64,000 bases of DNA from Streptomyces maremycinicus (GTDB lineage: Bacteria > Actinomycetota > Actinomycetes > Streptomycetales > Streptomycetaceae): contig NZ_BBYG01000019.1 in the NCBI RefSeq assembly GCF_001184025.1, forward strand, positions 248,001 through 312,000. Reading direction: 5' to 3'. The notes beneath the pieces were generated by a model. It worked only from the letters and a program-made list of their open reading frames with translations, was not told the DNA's origin and made no database searches. Positions 1-9,307 of this stretch are shown here, piece by piece (positions within the stretch are counted from its first letter, which is position 1; every line of letters begins with the position of its first letter). A program made the position numbers and the translations under genes.

Positions 1-1038
1 GCCGAGCGCGGGCTGCTGCCCGGCCGGGTCGTGCGGGTCGACCGCGGGCTGTGCGACGTCGTCACCGCGGCGGGCGTCGTGCGCGCCGACACCGAGTTCG
101 TCGTTCCCCGTGACCCGCTGAAGGTCGTGTGCACGGGCGACTGGGTCGCCGTCGACCCCGAGGACGCGGACCCGCGGTACGTACGCACCCTTCTGACGCG
201 CCGTACGGCCTTCGTGCGTTCCACCTCCTCCAAGCGGTCCGAGGGGCAGATCCTCGCCGCCAACGTCGACCACGCCGTCGTCGCGATGTCGCTGGCCGTC
301 GAACTCGACCTCGGCCGCGTCGAGCGGTTCCTGGCGCTGGCCTGGGAGTCCGGCGCCCAGCCCGTCGTCGTGCTCACCAAGGCCGACCTGGTGCCCGACC
401 CGGTCGCCCTGTCGTACCTCGTCGAGGACGTCGGTGCGAGCGCGCCCGGCGTACCCGTGCTCACCGTCAGCGCGCGCGAGGGCGACGGCGTCGGGGAGCT
501 GGCCGCACTGCTCGGCCGGGGCACCTCCGTGCTGCTCGGGGCGTCCGGCGCGGGCAAGTCGACGCTCGCGAACGCGCTCGCCGGCGAGGACGTGATGGCC
601 GTCCAGGCCACCCGCGACATGGACGGCAAGGGGCGGCACACCACCACCACCCGCAACCTGCTGCCGCTGCCCGGCGGGGGCGTCCTCATCGACACACCCG
701 GACTGCGCGGCGTCGGCCTCTGGGACGCCGGTACCGGGGTCGGACAGGTCTTCTCGGAGATCGAGGAATTCGCCCGGAACTGCCGCTTCCAGGACTGCGC
801 GCACGAGGCCGAACCGGGCTGCGCGGTCCGGGCGGCCGTCGAGGACGGGGAACTGCCGCCGCGCCGCCTGGAGAGCTACCACAAGCTCGTCCGGGAGAAC
901 CAGTGGATCGTCGCCAAGTCCGATGCCCGTATGCGCGCCGACATCCGCCAGGACTGGAAGCGCAAGCAGGCCGCGGGCCGGGCCGCGGGGCAGGCGAAGC
1001 GGGGGCGCGGGCCGTGGCGCCCCGCTCCTCCGAGGTGA
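1..1038 (+). CDS. rsgA: Ribosome small-subunit-dependent GTPase A, 5' end outside window
   Basis: Circularly permuted GTPase that acts late in 30S ribosomal subunit maturation. The reading frame is open to base 1 (AERGLLPGRVV...), so the start lies upstream; the GTG at 31 is probably internal. Visible in order: an OB-fold-like N-terminal part, the G4 motif TKAD, then P-loop GASGAGKST, then G3 DTPG. This G4-G1-G3 order is diagnostic of the YjeQ/RsgA family. A C-terminal zinc knuckle reads CRFQDCAHEAEPGC. The Lys/Arg-rich tail is common in actinobacterial members. The next gene begins 89 bases downstream on the same strand. Identification is firm; only the N terminus is missing. Confidence 0.95.
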   Translation, partial: AERGLLPGRVVRVDRGLCDVVTAAGVVRADTEFVVPRDPLKVVCTGDWVAVDPEDADPRYVRTLLTRRTAFVRSTSSKRSEGQILAANVDHAVVAMSLAVELDLGRVERFLALAWESGAQPVVVLTKADLVPDPVALSYLVEDVGASAPGVPVLTVSAREGDGVGELAALLGRGTSVLLGASGAGKSTLANALAGEDVMAVQATRDMDGKGRHTTTTRNLLPLPGGGVLIDTPGLRGVGLWDAGTGVGQVFSEIEEFARNCRFQDCAHEAEPGCAVRAAVEDGELPPRRLESYHKLVRENQWIVAKSDARMRADIRQDWKRKQAAGRAAGQAKRGRGPWRPAPPR

Positions 1039-1127
1039 CCCGTACCCTCGCCTGATCCGATTCCGGGCTCAGCGTGACGTCCGATTTCCGCCAGCGCGGT
1101 TGCCTCCGGGCGCGAAGACTGGAGTGC

Positions 1128-2525
1128 ATGACGGACCAGGACACGCGGTACGAGGCGGTCCGCAGCAGGGACGCCCGGTTCGACGGTGAGTTCTTCTTCG
1201 CCGTCGAGACCACCGGCATCTACTGCCGGCCCAGCTGCCCCGCCGTGACACCGAAACGCCGCAACGTGCGCTTCTTCGCGACGGCCGCCGCCGCGCAGGG
1301 CTCGGGTTTCCGGGCCTGCCGGCGGTGCCGCCCGGACGCCGTGCCCGGATCGGCCGACTGGAACGCGCGTGCCGACGTCGTCGGCCGGGCCATGCGCCTG
1401 ATCGGCGACGGCGTGGTCGACCGGGAGGGCGTCGCCGGGCTCGCCGTACGGCTCGGCTACAGCGCCCGCCAGGTGCAGCGGCAGCTCACCGCCGAGCTCG
1501 GCGCGGGGCCGGTCGCCCTCGCCCGGGCGCAGCGCGCGCACACCGCGCGGGTCCTGCTCCAGACGACGGGCCTGCCGGTCACGGAGATCGCCTTCGCGTC
1601 CGGGTTCGCCAGCGTGCGCCAGTTCAACGACACCGTCCGGACCGTGTACGCGACGACCCCGACCGAACTGCGGGCCGCGGTCCGCGCGGCCCGCCGCACG
1701 GCCACCCCGGCCGCCGGGATCCCGCTGCGGCTCGCCCACCGGGGCCCGTACCACGCGGGCGCCGTGTTCGACCTGCTGCGACGGGAGGCCGTGGCCGGGG
1801 TGGAGGAGGTGAACGGGCCGCCCGGGGGCCGCACCTACCGGCGGACGCTGCGGCTGCCGTACGGCACCGGGATCGTCGCCGTGGACGAGCGGGCGGGTGA
1901 TCCCGGCCGGGCCTCGGCCGTCCACCCCGGCGGCTGGCTCGACGCCCGCCTGCATCTCACCGACCCGCGAGACCTCACCACCGCCGTCCAGCGGCTGCGC
2001 AGGCTGTTCGACCTCGACTCCGACCCGTACGCCGTCGACGAGCGGCTCGGCGCCGATCCGCGGCTCGCCCCGCTGGTCGCCGCCCGGCCCGGACTGCGCG
2101 CGCCGGGGGCCGCCGATCCGGAGGAGTACGCGGTGCGGGCGGTCGTGGGGCGGGCGGCGGCCGAACGGCTCGTCCGCGCCCACGGCAAGGCCCTCGACGC
2201 CCCCTGCGGGACCCTCACCCATCTCTTCCCCGAGCCGGCCGTCCTGGCGCAGGCGGAGTCCGGGGCCGGGACCGAGGGGCCGCTGGGCGTCCTCGCGGCC
2301 GCCCTCGCCGACGGCACCGTACGGCTGGACCCGGGCGTCGACCGGGACGACGCGGCCCGGGCGCTGCGCGCACTGCCCGGGCTGGACGCCCGTACCATCG
2401 CGGAGATCCGGGCCCGTGCCCTCGGCGATCCCGACGTCGTGCCGCCCGGCCCGGACGTCCCCGACACCTGGCGCCCCTGGCGCACCTACGCCCTGCACCA
2501 CCTGCGCGCCGCGGAGGAACGATGA
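1128..2525 (+). CDS. Ada-AlkA fusion: Ada zinc domain, AraC HTH, AlkA-type DNA glycosylase
   Basis: 465-residue alkylation-damage protein. Residues 1-75 are the Ada methyl-phosphotriester acceptor domain, with Cys33 and Cys37 in YCRPSC and Cys64 and Cys67 in CRRC as zinc ligands. Residues about 80-165 are an AraC-type helix-turn-helix. Residues about 185-300 match the AlkA N-terminal domain, and the remainder a helix-hairpin-helix glycosylase; the hairpin ALPGLDARTIAEIRA near 415 is followed by a candidate catalytic Asp near 443. It would sense methylated phosphates, activate repair genes and excise 3-methyladenine-type bases. The Ogt-type transferase of E. coli Ada is encoded separately by the next gene, overlapping by 4 bases (ATGA), so the two are co-translated. 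The start is at MTDQDTRYEA; the upstream in-frame ATG at 1074 lacks family similarity. Confidence 0.92.
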   Translation: MTDQDTRYEAVRSRDARFDGEFFFAVETTGIYCRPSCPAVTPKRRNVRFFATAAAAQGSGFRACRRCRPDAVPGSADWNARADVVGRAMRLIGDGVVDREGVAGLAVRLGYSARQVQRQLTAELGAGPVALARAQRAHTARVLLQTTGLPVTEIAFASGFASVRQFNDTVRTVYATTPTELRAAVRAARRTATPAAGIPLRLAHRGPYHAGAVFDLLRREAVAGVEEVNGPPGGRTYRRTLRLPYGTGIVAVDERAGDPGRASAVHPGGWLDARLHLTDPRDLTTAVQRLRRLFDLDSDPYAVDERLGADPRLAPLVAARPGLRAPGAADPEEYAVRAVVGRAAAERLVRAHGKALDAPCGTLTHLFPEPAVLAQAESGAGTEGPLGVLAAALADGTVRLDPGVDRDDAARALRALPGLDARTIAEIRARALGDPDVVPPGPDVPDTWRPWRTYALHHLRAAEER

Positions 2526-3100
2526 CCGACCCCACGTACTGGACCAGCGTGCCGAGCCCGCTCGGCCCGCTGCTGCTCACCGCCGACGCCGACGCCGCGC
2601 TGACCTCGCTCTCCGTGCCCGGACAGAAGGGCGGGCGGACCGTCCAGGAGGGCTGGCGGCACGACCCCGGGCCCTTCCGCTCGGCGGCCGAGCAGCTCGA
2701 TGCCTACTTCGCCGCCGAGCTGAAGGAGTTCCGGCTGCCGCTGCGCAGCGACGGCACCGAGTTCCGCGAGCGCGTGTGGGCCGCCCTCGGCTCCGTGCCC
2801 TACGGCGCGACCACGACCTACGGCGAGATCGCCGCCCGCGTCGGCGCCTCACGGATGGCCGTGCGGGCCGTGGGAGGGGCGGTCGGGGCCAATCCGCTGC
2901 TGATCGTGCGCCCCTGCCACCGGGTGATCGGCGCCGACGGCTCGCTGACGGGATACGCGGGCGGCCTGGAGCGCAAGGTGCGGCTGCTCACGCTGGAGGG
3001 CTCGCTCCAGGAGCCGTCCGGGACCGTCGTCCGATCGAGCGGCCGCCGCCGGCCGCGTCGCGTCATCCCCACAGAACCGCCCCCAGCCACGCACCCATGA
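2522..3100 (+). CDS. ogt: Methylated-DNA--protein-cysteine S-methyltransferase
   Basis: Suicide enzyme that transfers the O6-alkyl group from guanine to its own cysteine. The active-site motif IVRPCHRVIG is present, preceded by the winged-helix YGATTTYGEIAARVG with its helical Arg region. The typical family C terminus is reached at about RKVRLLTLEG; the extra 25 or so residues (Arg/Pro-rich) look like read-through until the first stop. Those bases overlap the tail of the convergent DUF456 gene by 38 bases. The ATG lies inside the stop of the Ada-AlkA gene, indicating translational coupling. Induction by the upstream Ada domain is likely from the arrangement but not shown. Confidence 0.93.
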   Translation: MTDPTYWTSVPSPLGPLLLTADADAALTSLSVPGQKGGRTVQEGWRHDPGPFRSAAEQLDAYFAAELKEFRLPLRSDGTEFRERVWAALGSVPYGATTTYGEIAARVGASRMAVRAVGGAVGANPLLIVRPCHRVIGADGSLTGYAGGLERKVRLLTLEGSLQEPSGTVVRSSGRRRPRRVIPTEPPPATHP

Positions 3101-3545
3101 TCAACAGGCAGGTGAACAGCTCCACCAGGACGCTGGAGCCGCCCGAGCGCATCGCCGTCCGCAGGGCCGCCCGGGCCTCGCCGTGGCGGCCCAGACGGAG
3201 ACGTTCGGAGAGGTAGACGCCGCCCATGAAGCCGGGGATCGCCCCGATCACGGGCAGCAGGAAGAAGCCGAGGAACGAGCCGAGCCCCGCGTACACCGCC
3301 ATCCGGGGGGTCGCGCCGCTCTCCTGGAGCCGACGGGGCGGCAGCGTCCAGCGCACCACCTGGGACAGGAACAGCGTCACCGTGGCACCGACCAGCACGA
3401 GCCAGGCGACCGGCTGCGGATCCTCCAGCGCCCACCACAGGACGGCGGCCCAGACCAGCCACGACCCGGGCACGCCGGGCACCAGCACTCCGCACAGGCC
3501 GAGCAGAATGACCAGTCCGACCAGCAGGAGTTGACCCACTCCCAT
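3063..3545 (-). CDS. DUF456 domain-containing small membrane protein
   Basis: 160-residue integral membrane protein with hydrophobic segments near residues 5-25, 30-50, 50-65, 83-110 and 140-158. The Gly-rich pattern GLGSFLGFFLLPVIGAIPG around residue 90 is characteristic of DUF456. Function is unknown in the family; it is usually monocistronic. It converges on ogt with a 38-base overlap of coding ends and no room for a classical terminator between them. The start at 3545 is the only Met before the first membrane segment. Confidence 0.85.
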   Translation of the reverse strand: MGVGQLLLVGLVILLGLCGVLVPGVPGSWLVWAAVLWWALEDPQPVAWLVLVGATVTLFLSQVVRWTLPPRRLQESGATPRMAVYAGLGSFLGFFLLPVIGAIPGFMGGVYLSERLRLGRHGEARAALRTAMRSGGSSVLVELFTCLLIMGAWLGAVLWG

Positions 3546-3625
3546 CTGCCCAGGGTGCCCGAGCCACGGAGAACGCGCAGGTCAAGGCGCACGACGTCGG
3601 GTCTCGTGGCGATGCCCGCGCGAGG

Positions 3626-4609
3626 TCAGTGCTCGCGGGCCACCCAGCCCCGCTCGTACGCGTGCCAGCCCAGCTGTAGCCGGGTCGTCACCCCCGTCAG
3701 CTCCATGAGCCCCTTCACCCGGCGCTGCACGGTCCGCAGCCCGAGGTCGAGCTGCTTGGCCGCGCTCGCGTCGGTCATCCCGGCCAGCAGCAGGGAAAGG
3801 ATCTCCAGGTCGGTGGCGTCGGGGCCGTCCCGGGTCTGCTCGACCACACCGGCCGCGCCGAGGCGCAGCGGCAGCGCCTCCCGCCACACCGACTCGAACA
3901 GGCCCGACAGCAGCTCCAGCAGCCCGCTGGCGTGCACCACCAGCGCGGCGGGCTCCGCCGAGCGGCCGGTAAGCGGCACCAGGGCGAGCGAGCGGTCGGC
4001 GACGACCAGCTTCGTCGGCACCCGGTCCACCACCCGCACCTGTTCGTCCCGGTTCAGCGCGGCGCTCAGCTCCGCCATGCCGTCCGGCTGGTCGAGCACG
4101 GCCCGCTCCAGTACGACGCGGTAGCGCACCCCTCGGGCGGTCGCCCGCTCCTCGGCGTCGTTCTCACCGCCGGTCACGGCCACCGGGGTGCCGGTGACCA
4201 GCGCGCACACCTCCTCGCTCGCCCCGAGCTGTATCTGGAGGAAGCGCTGGGCGACGGCGGCGGCGCCCGTCACCACCTCGACCAGGTCGTGCACCGCCGG
4301 TTCGGCGGCGGCCGCCCGGTACTCCTCGGCGAGCAGGGCCGCCGCCAGCTCCGCCTTCTCCAGCTCGTGCCGCTGCTGGGTGAGCAGCGCGCCCAGGGCG
4401 ACCCCGGGAGGCGCGGCGACCCAGCGACCGGGACGGCCCGAGGACTGAGCGGCGAGACCGTGCCGTTCCAGCCGGCGCAACGCCCGTTCGGTGTCGCGCT
4501 CGCCGAGGGCCAGCCGACGCGCCAGGTCGGGCACGTCGGCGGCGCCCACGGACACCAGCGCCCGGTACGCCGACTCGTGTGTCCCGTCCAGGCCTATCGC
4601 TCCGAGCAT
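3626..4609 (-). CDS. TrmB-like / LuxR-type transcriptional regulator
   Basis: 327-residue regulator of a type abundant in Streptomyces. The N-terminal 70 residues form a TrmB/sugar-specific winged helix (DVPDLARRLALGERDTERAL), followed by a helical segment and a PLD-like central domain. The last 65 residues are a LuxR-family helix-turn-helix (LAGMTDASAAKQLDLGLRTV) that in this family is somewhat degenerate. The start was set at 4609 (MLGAIGLDG) because AGAAGGAGGAAG sits 7-8 bases upstream; longer in-frame Met codons to 4768 have no such site. No ligand or target is evident. It is transcribed away from the PP2C gene across a 446-base gap. Confidence 0.82.
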   Translation of the reverse strand: MLGAIGLDGTHESAYRALVSVGAADVPDLARRLALGERDTERALRRLERHGLAAQSSGRPGRWVAAPPGVALGALLTQQRHELEKAELAAALLAEEYRAAAAEPAVHDLVEVVTGAAAVAQRFLQIQLGASEEVCALVTGTPVAVTGGENDAEERATARGVRYRVVLERAVLDQPDGMAELSAALNRDEQVRVVDRVPTKLVVADRSLALVPLTGRSAEPAALVVHASGLLELLSGLFESVWREALPLRLGAAGVVEQTRDGPDATDLEILSLLLAGMTDASAAKQLDLGLRTVQRRVKGLMELTGVTTRLQLGWHAYERGWVAREH

Positions 4610-5055
4610 CGAGGGTCTTCCTCCTTCTGACATCCCGTGAGTGGCGGGAAACAGCCACGGCGTAAACCCGCCGCCGCACATCATCGCCGTACCGCCGGTC
4701 ACTCTGCCAAGGTGTGGCCACGGCGCAAACACGTGATCATCCACTGGCCGTCCACAGCGGAGATCCACGAGGGCCGCACGGACTCGGGCCGGTCGGCCAC
4801 GCCGCGGCCCGGAAGTCTTTCGAAACGTGATTCGAGCTCATGACGCGCAGGGGCGCATAGGGGATGTGAGCCCGGGTCACCGCATGCCGCCGGGCGGTTC
4901 TCCCGTGGGGGGTGGAACCGCCCGGCGGCCCTGGCCGCACCATGCCGCGCACTGCCGTTCAGGACATCACTCGACTCTCTGTTCGACACACGTGCGGTGG
5001 CGCATTTTCCGGATGCCCCGTTTTCATCGGGCCCGTGCGGTGGACAATCGGGAGC
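4610..5055. other. Divergent intergenic region
   Basis: 446 bases between the LuxR-type regulator and the PP2C protein, which point apart. It must carry both promoters. I see no convincing coding sequence, RNA gene or long inverted repeat. The short run around 4812-4835 is less GC-rich than its surroundings and is the most promoter-like part. Confidence 0.4.
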
Positions 5056-7389
5056 ATGAGCCAGCAGGGGGGTAGGCCCACCGGTCACGAGGACGACTGG
5101 TGGGGGCAGTTGTACGACGACGCCACCGAGGACACGGGGCCCGCGCGCACCGCGGACTCCCTGGACGACCGATTCGCCTCGGCCTCCGGGGCGTTGCACT
5201 CCGCCGGTACGGCGGACGACAGGGATGCGCCGGACGGTGTCGGCGGCCCCGGAGACACGGCGGCCCCACGGCACCCGGACGCCCCGGACGACGCGGGCCG
5301 CCACGCGGGCGACACGGGCGCCGCCGGCACGGTGCCGCCACCCCGCGCCGAGCGGCCCGGTTCCGCCGGGCGGCCGCAACCCGACTGGTGGAACGCGTCG
5401 GCCGACCCGGCGGCGGGGGCGCCACCGCCCTCGCGCCCATCGTCCTCGCCCCCGCCGCGCCCGGAGGCCGCGGTGCCGCCGCCCCGGAGCCGATCCGCCG
5501 CCGTACCGCCCCCGCGACGCGACACCGAGTGGGACACCCCCTGGGCCACCGGACCGGGTCCCGAACAGCCTGGTGCTGGTGCTGGTGCTGGTGCTGGTGC
5601 TGGTCGCGGTGCCGGACGTGACGACGGCGAGCGCGATCCTCGGAGCGACGTCCGGCACGGCACCGGACCGGACTCCGCGCTCGGCACCGGACCGGACCCC
5701 CGTCGCGCTGCCGGGCGGGAGGTCCTGCGGCCCGGTGCGGAAGGCGATGCCGACGAGCTGGGCCCCGGCGTCGGCACGGATGCCGTGGAGACGGAGCGGG
5801 ACACCCGCACGCCGGGGCGGCACCGCGCTCCCTGGGAGCCGCCGTCGGCCACGCCCACCGATCCCACGAGCTTCCCGGCCGGCCCCCTGCCACCGGGATT
5901 CGCCGAGCGCGCGCCCCACGACCCGGCCTCCTCCGCGGACGTCCCAGGGCCGACGGAGGCACCCCGCGAGGCCCCAACGCCTCCGGCGACGCCCGCCTCG
6001 CCTCCGGCGACGCCCGCCTCGCCCCCCGCGACGCCCGCCTCGCCCCCGGCGACGCCCGCCTCGCCCCCGGCGACGCCCGCCTCGCCCCCCGCGACGCCCG
6101 TCCCGCCGTCCGCCCCGCCGACGACCTCACCCGCCGGATCGGCCACCGGGATCCGACCGGGTGAGGGCGCCAGGTCCGGCCCACCCGCCGAGCCGCCCCC
6201 ACCCCCCGTGACGGCACCGCCCGCGATGCCCCCCGTCCCGGCCCACGCGCCGCCGCCCCCACAGGCCCCCACCACCTCCGTCGACGGCTCGGCGGCACCC
6301 CTCCCCGCGGTGGACCCGGCGCCCGCCCCCGAAGGCGAGCCGGGTCCGGGCCGCACAGGCCGTCCCGCCACCGTCCCCAGCCTTCCCCACCCGCCCGTCC
6401 TGGCGCCCCTGTCGGGCGTCAAGGACTCCGTCGACTACGTCGGTTCGGGGCCGCCCACCTACGACGCCGAACCCACCGCCCTGCCGCCCGCCGACCCGGA
6501 CGACCTGGACGACCTGGTCGCCGACACCGTCCTGGACGGCGCGCGGTACGGAGCCTGGGCGCTGCGGGCCGCCTCGGTCCGGGGGGACTCCGCGCGGTAC
6601 CGGGGGGAGCCGCGTCGCGACTCCCTCCTCACCGCCCGCTTCGGCACGGGGGACCAGGCGCTGATCCTCGTCGCCATGGCGACCGGTGCCCGGGCGACCC
6701 CGGGAGCGCACCGGGCGGCCGCCGAGGTGTGCCAGTGGATCGGGCGGGCCGTGGGGCGCAGTCACGTCCGGCTCGCGGACGACATCAGGGCGGCCCGGCG
6801 CGGAGACCTGAAGTCGGGTCTGCACCGGCTCACCGACCGCAGCCTCGGCCGGCTCCGTGCCAGCGCCGCCGAACAGGGCCTCGGTCCGGAGGAGTACGCG
6901 GCCACCCTGCGGTGTCTGCTGCTGCCCGCCGACCCGGCCTGCCGCACCCGCGTCTTCTTCGGCGTCGGCGCCGGCGGACTGTTCCGGCTGCGCGGCGGTG
7001 TGTGGCGGGACATCGAACCGCAGGTGGGGGAGGTGGCGGGCGAACCGGTCGTCGGGTTCGGCTCGCTGCCGGCCGAGACGCCCGAGGGCGACCGGCTCAC
7101 CATGGACCTGGGCATCACCACACCCCCGAACCCCTACGACCCGGACCCGGAACCGCCCCGCGAGCCCTTCCGTTTCCGGGCCTCCGTAGCCCGCCCGGGT
7201 GACACGCTCCTGATGTGCACCGACGGCCTGGCCGAACCCCTGCGCGGCGAGCCGGACCTGTCCGCGCACCTGACGGGACGCTGGTCGGGCCCCACCCCGC
7301 CCGGTCTCGCCGCCTTCCTCGCCGACACCCAGGTGAGAGTGAAGGGCTACGCCGACGACCGGACGGCGGCGGCCGTCTGGGAGGCGTAA
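5056..7389 (+). CDS. Protein phosphatase 2C-domain protein with long Pro/Ala-rich repeat N terminus
   Basis: 777-residue protein. Residues 1-470 or so are low complexity: acidic/Pro-rich, a short GAGAGAG run encoded by a hexanucleotide repeat (5570-5604), and six PPATPAS-type heptads encoded by a 21-base repeat (5980-6105). The C-terminal 300 residues resemble a divergent PP2C/SpoIIE-type phosphatase: DTLLMCTDGLAEPL and YADDRTAAAVW match the distal metal-binding motifs, whereas the first Asp-x-Gly metal motif is not obvious, so activity is uncertain. There is no signal peptide or membrane segment. Start chosen at MSQQGGRPTG, preceded by a GGGAG ribosome-binding site. Proteins of this build are common and uncharacterised in Streptomyces; a role in Ser/Thr dephosphorylation is inference. 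Confidence 0.8.
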   Translation: MSQQGGRPTGHEDDWWGQLYDDATEDTGPARTADSLDDRFASASGALHSAGTADDRDAPDGVGGPGDTAAPRHPDAPDDAGRHAGDTGAAGTVPPPRAERPGSAGRPQPDWWNASADPAAGAPPPSRPSSSPPPRPEAAVPPPRSRSAAVPPPRRDTEWDTPWATGPGPEQPGAGAGAGAGAGRGAGRDDGERDPRSDVRHGTGPDSALGTGPDPRRAAGREVLRPGAEGDADELGPGVGTDAVETERDTRTPGRHRAPWEPPSATPTDPTSFPAGPLPPGFAERAPHDPASSADVPGPTEAPREAPTPPATPASPPATPASPPATPASPPATPASPPATPASPPATPVPPSAPPTTSPAGSATGIRPGEGARSGPPAEPPPPPVTAPPAMPPVPAHAPPPPQAPTTSVDGSAAPLPAVDPAPAPEGEPGPGRTGRPATVPSLPHPPVLAPLSGVKDSVDYVGSGPPTYDAEPTALPPADPDDLDDLVADTVLDGARYGAWALRAASVRGDSARYRGEPRRDSLLTARFGTGDQALILVAMATGARATPGAHRAAAEVCQWIGRAVGRSHVRLADDIRAARRGDLKSGLHRLTDRSLGRLRASAAEQGLGPEEYAATLRCLLLPADPACRTRVFFGVGAGGLFRLRGGVWRDIEPQVGEVAGEPVVGFGSLPAETPEGDRLTMDLGITTPPNPYDPDPEPPREPFRFRASVARPGDTLLMCTDGLAEPLRGEPDLSAHLTGRWSGPTPPGLAAFLADTQVRVKGYADDRTAAAVWEA
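5570..5604 (+). repeat. CTGGTG hexanucleotide repeat inside PP2C gene
   Basis: Five full copies and a partial sixth of CTGGTG, in frame, coding for alternating Gly-Ala. Copy-number change would alter the linker by two residues per unit without shifting frame. Confidence 0.95.
5980..6105 (+). repeat. 21-base tandem repeat, six copies, inside PP2C gene
   Basis: Six contiguous 21-base units coding for PPATPAS (the last unit PPATPVP). Units differ only at a few third-position or C/G sites, which suggests recent expansion by slippage or unequal exchange. The repeat extends the disordered linker ahead of the phosphatase-like domain. Confidence 0.95.
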
Positions 7390-7451
7390 CCGGGTCGCCG
7401 CGGCCACTGTGGAGGGAGGGACCCGAGGAGACCGAAGGGGTGCGTCGATCC

Positions 7452-9194
7452 ATGGCCAAGCAGAACGTCGCGGAACAGTTCGTGGACATCCTCGCCCGCG
7501 CGGGAGTGCGCCGCCTCTACGGTGTCGTGGGGGACAGCCTCAACCCCGTCGTGGACGCGGTGCGGCGCAACCCCGGCATCGACTGGATCCACGTCCGGCA
7601 CGAGGAGACGGCCGCCTTCGCCGCCGGTGCGGAGGCGCAGATCACCGGGAAGCTCGCGGCCTGCGCGGGATCCTGCGGGCCCGGCAACCTCCACCTCATC
7701 AACGGCCTCTACGACGCCCATCGCTCCATGGCCCCCGTCCTCGCCCTCGCCTCGCACATCCCGTCCAGCGAGATCGGTCTCGGCTTCTTCCAGGAAACCC
7801 GTCCCGACCAGTTGTTCCGTGAGTGCAGCCACTACTGCGAGCTGATCTCCAGCCCGAAACAGATGCCCCGGCTGCTGCACACCGCCATCCAGAACGCCGT
7901 CGGACGCGGTGGCGTCAGCGTCGTCTCGATGCCCGGTGACATCGCCGACCTGACCGCCCCCGAGAAGGCCGTCGAAACCGCTCTGGTCACCGCCCGGCCC
8001 ACCGTCCGCCCCGGCGACGCCGAGATCGACGCGCTCGTCGCGATGATCGACGCCGCCGACAAGGTCACCCTGTTCTGCGGCAGCGGCACGGCCGGTGCGC
8101 ACGCCGAGGTCATGGAGTTCGCCGGGAAGATCAAGTCCCCGGTGGGCCACGCGCTGCGCGGCAAGGAACACATCCAGTACGACAACCCGTACGACGTCGG
8201 GATGAGCGGTCTCCTCGGCTACGGCGCCGCGTACGAGGCCACCCACGAGTGCGACCTGCTGATTCTGCTCGGAACCGATTTCCCGTACAGCGCCTTCCTC
8301 CCCGACGACGTGAAGATCGTCCAGGTCGACGTACGGCCCGAACGCCTCGGGCGTCGCTCGAAGCTGGACCTCGCCGTGTGGGGCGACGTACGGGAGACCC
8401 TGCGCTGTCTCATCCCGCGGGTCCGGGCCAAGGAGAACCGGCGCTTCCTCGACCGGATGCTGAAGAAGCACGCCGCCGCGCTGGAGGGGGTGGTCAAGGC
8501 GTACACGCGGAAGGTGGACAAGCACGTCCCCGTCCATCCCGAGTATGTCGCCGCCGTCCTCGACGAACTCGCCGACGACGACGCCGTGTTCACCGTCGAC
8601 ACCGGTATGTGCAATGTCTGGGCCGCCCGCTATCTCACGCCCAACGGCCGTCGCCGTGTCATCGGTTCCTTCTCCCACGGCTCCATGGCGAACGCGCTGC
8701 CCATGGCGATCGGCGCGCAGTTCACCGACCCTCGCCGTCAGGTCGTGTCGATGTCCGGCGACGGCGGTTTCGCCATGCTGATGGGCGACTTCCTGACGCT
8801 GGTGCAGTACGACCTGCCGGTGAAGGTCGTCCTCTTCAACAACTCGTCACTGGGCATGGTGGAGTTGGAGATGCTGGTCGCCGGTCTGCCCTCGTACGGC
8901 ACGACCAACAAGAACCCCGACTTCGCCGCCGTGGCCCGCGCCTGCGGTGCCTGGGGCGTGCGCGTCGAGAAGCCCAAGCAGCTGGCCGGTGCCCTGAAGG
9001 ACGCCTTCCGGCACAAGGGTCCGGCCCTCGTCGACATCGTCACCGACCCCAACGCGCTGTCCATCCCGCCGAAGATCAGCGCCGAGATGGTGACCGGCTT
9101 CGCGCTCTCCGCCTCGAAGATCGTGCTCGACGGCGGGGTCGGCCGGATGCTTCAGATGGCCCGTTCCAACCTGCGCAACATGCCCCGTCCGTAG
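7452..9194 (+). CDS. poxB: Thiamine-diphosphate enzyme, pyruvate dehydrogenase (quinone)/oxidase type
   Basis: 580-residue member of the PoxB/acetolactate-synthase superfamily. The N-terminal Pyr domain has the catalytic Glu in HEETAAFAAGAEAQ; the central domain binds FAD in PoxB; the C-terminal PP domain has GDGGFAMLMGD...FNNSSLGM, the Mg-TPP motif. These details resemble pyruvate:quinone oxidoreductases that give acetate and CO2 more than acetolactate synthases. The C-terminal membrane/lipid-binding tail of E. coli PoxB is not clearly recognisable, and some relatives are annotated only as TPP-requiring proteins. Start at MAKQNVAEQF, 62 bases after the PP2C stop; possible read-through, but function unrelated. 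Confidence 0.85.
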   Translation: MAKQNVAEQFVDILARAGVRRLYGVVGDSLNPVVDAVRRNPGIDWIHVRHEETAAFAAGAEAQITGKLAACAGSCGPGNLHLINGLYDAHRSMAPVLALASHIPSSEIGLGFFQETRPDQLFRECSHYCELISSPKQMPRLLHTAIQNAVGRGGVSVVSMPGDIADLTAPEKAVETALVTARPTVRPGDAEIDALVAMIDAADKVTLFCGSGTAGAHAEVMEFAGKIKSPVGHALRGKEHIQYDNPYDVGMSGLLGYGAAYEATHECDLLILLGTDFPYSAFLPDDVKIVQVDVRPERLGRRSKLDLAVWGDVRETLRCLIPRVRAKENRRFLDRMLKKHAAALEGVVKAYTRKVDKHVPVHPEYVAAVLDELADDDAVFTVDTGMCNVWAARYLTPNGRRRVIGSFSHGSMANALPMAIGAQFTDPRRQVVSMSGDGGFAMLMGDFLTLVQYDLPVKVVLFNNSSLGMVELEMLVAGLPSYGTTNKNPDFAAVARACGAWGVRVEKPKQLAGALKDAFRHKGPALVDIVTDPNALSIPPKISAEMVTGFALSASKIVLDGGVGRMLQMARSNLRNMPRP

Positions 9195-9307
9195 ACCGCC
9201 GACGACCTGCGACGTCCGTCGACGACCGGCGCCGACCGGCGACGACCACCGACGGCCCGCGACAACCGGTGGCGGCCGGTGGCGGCCCGCGAGGGCCGGT
9301 CAGCGGG

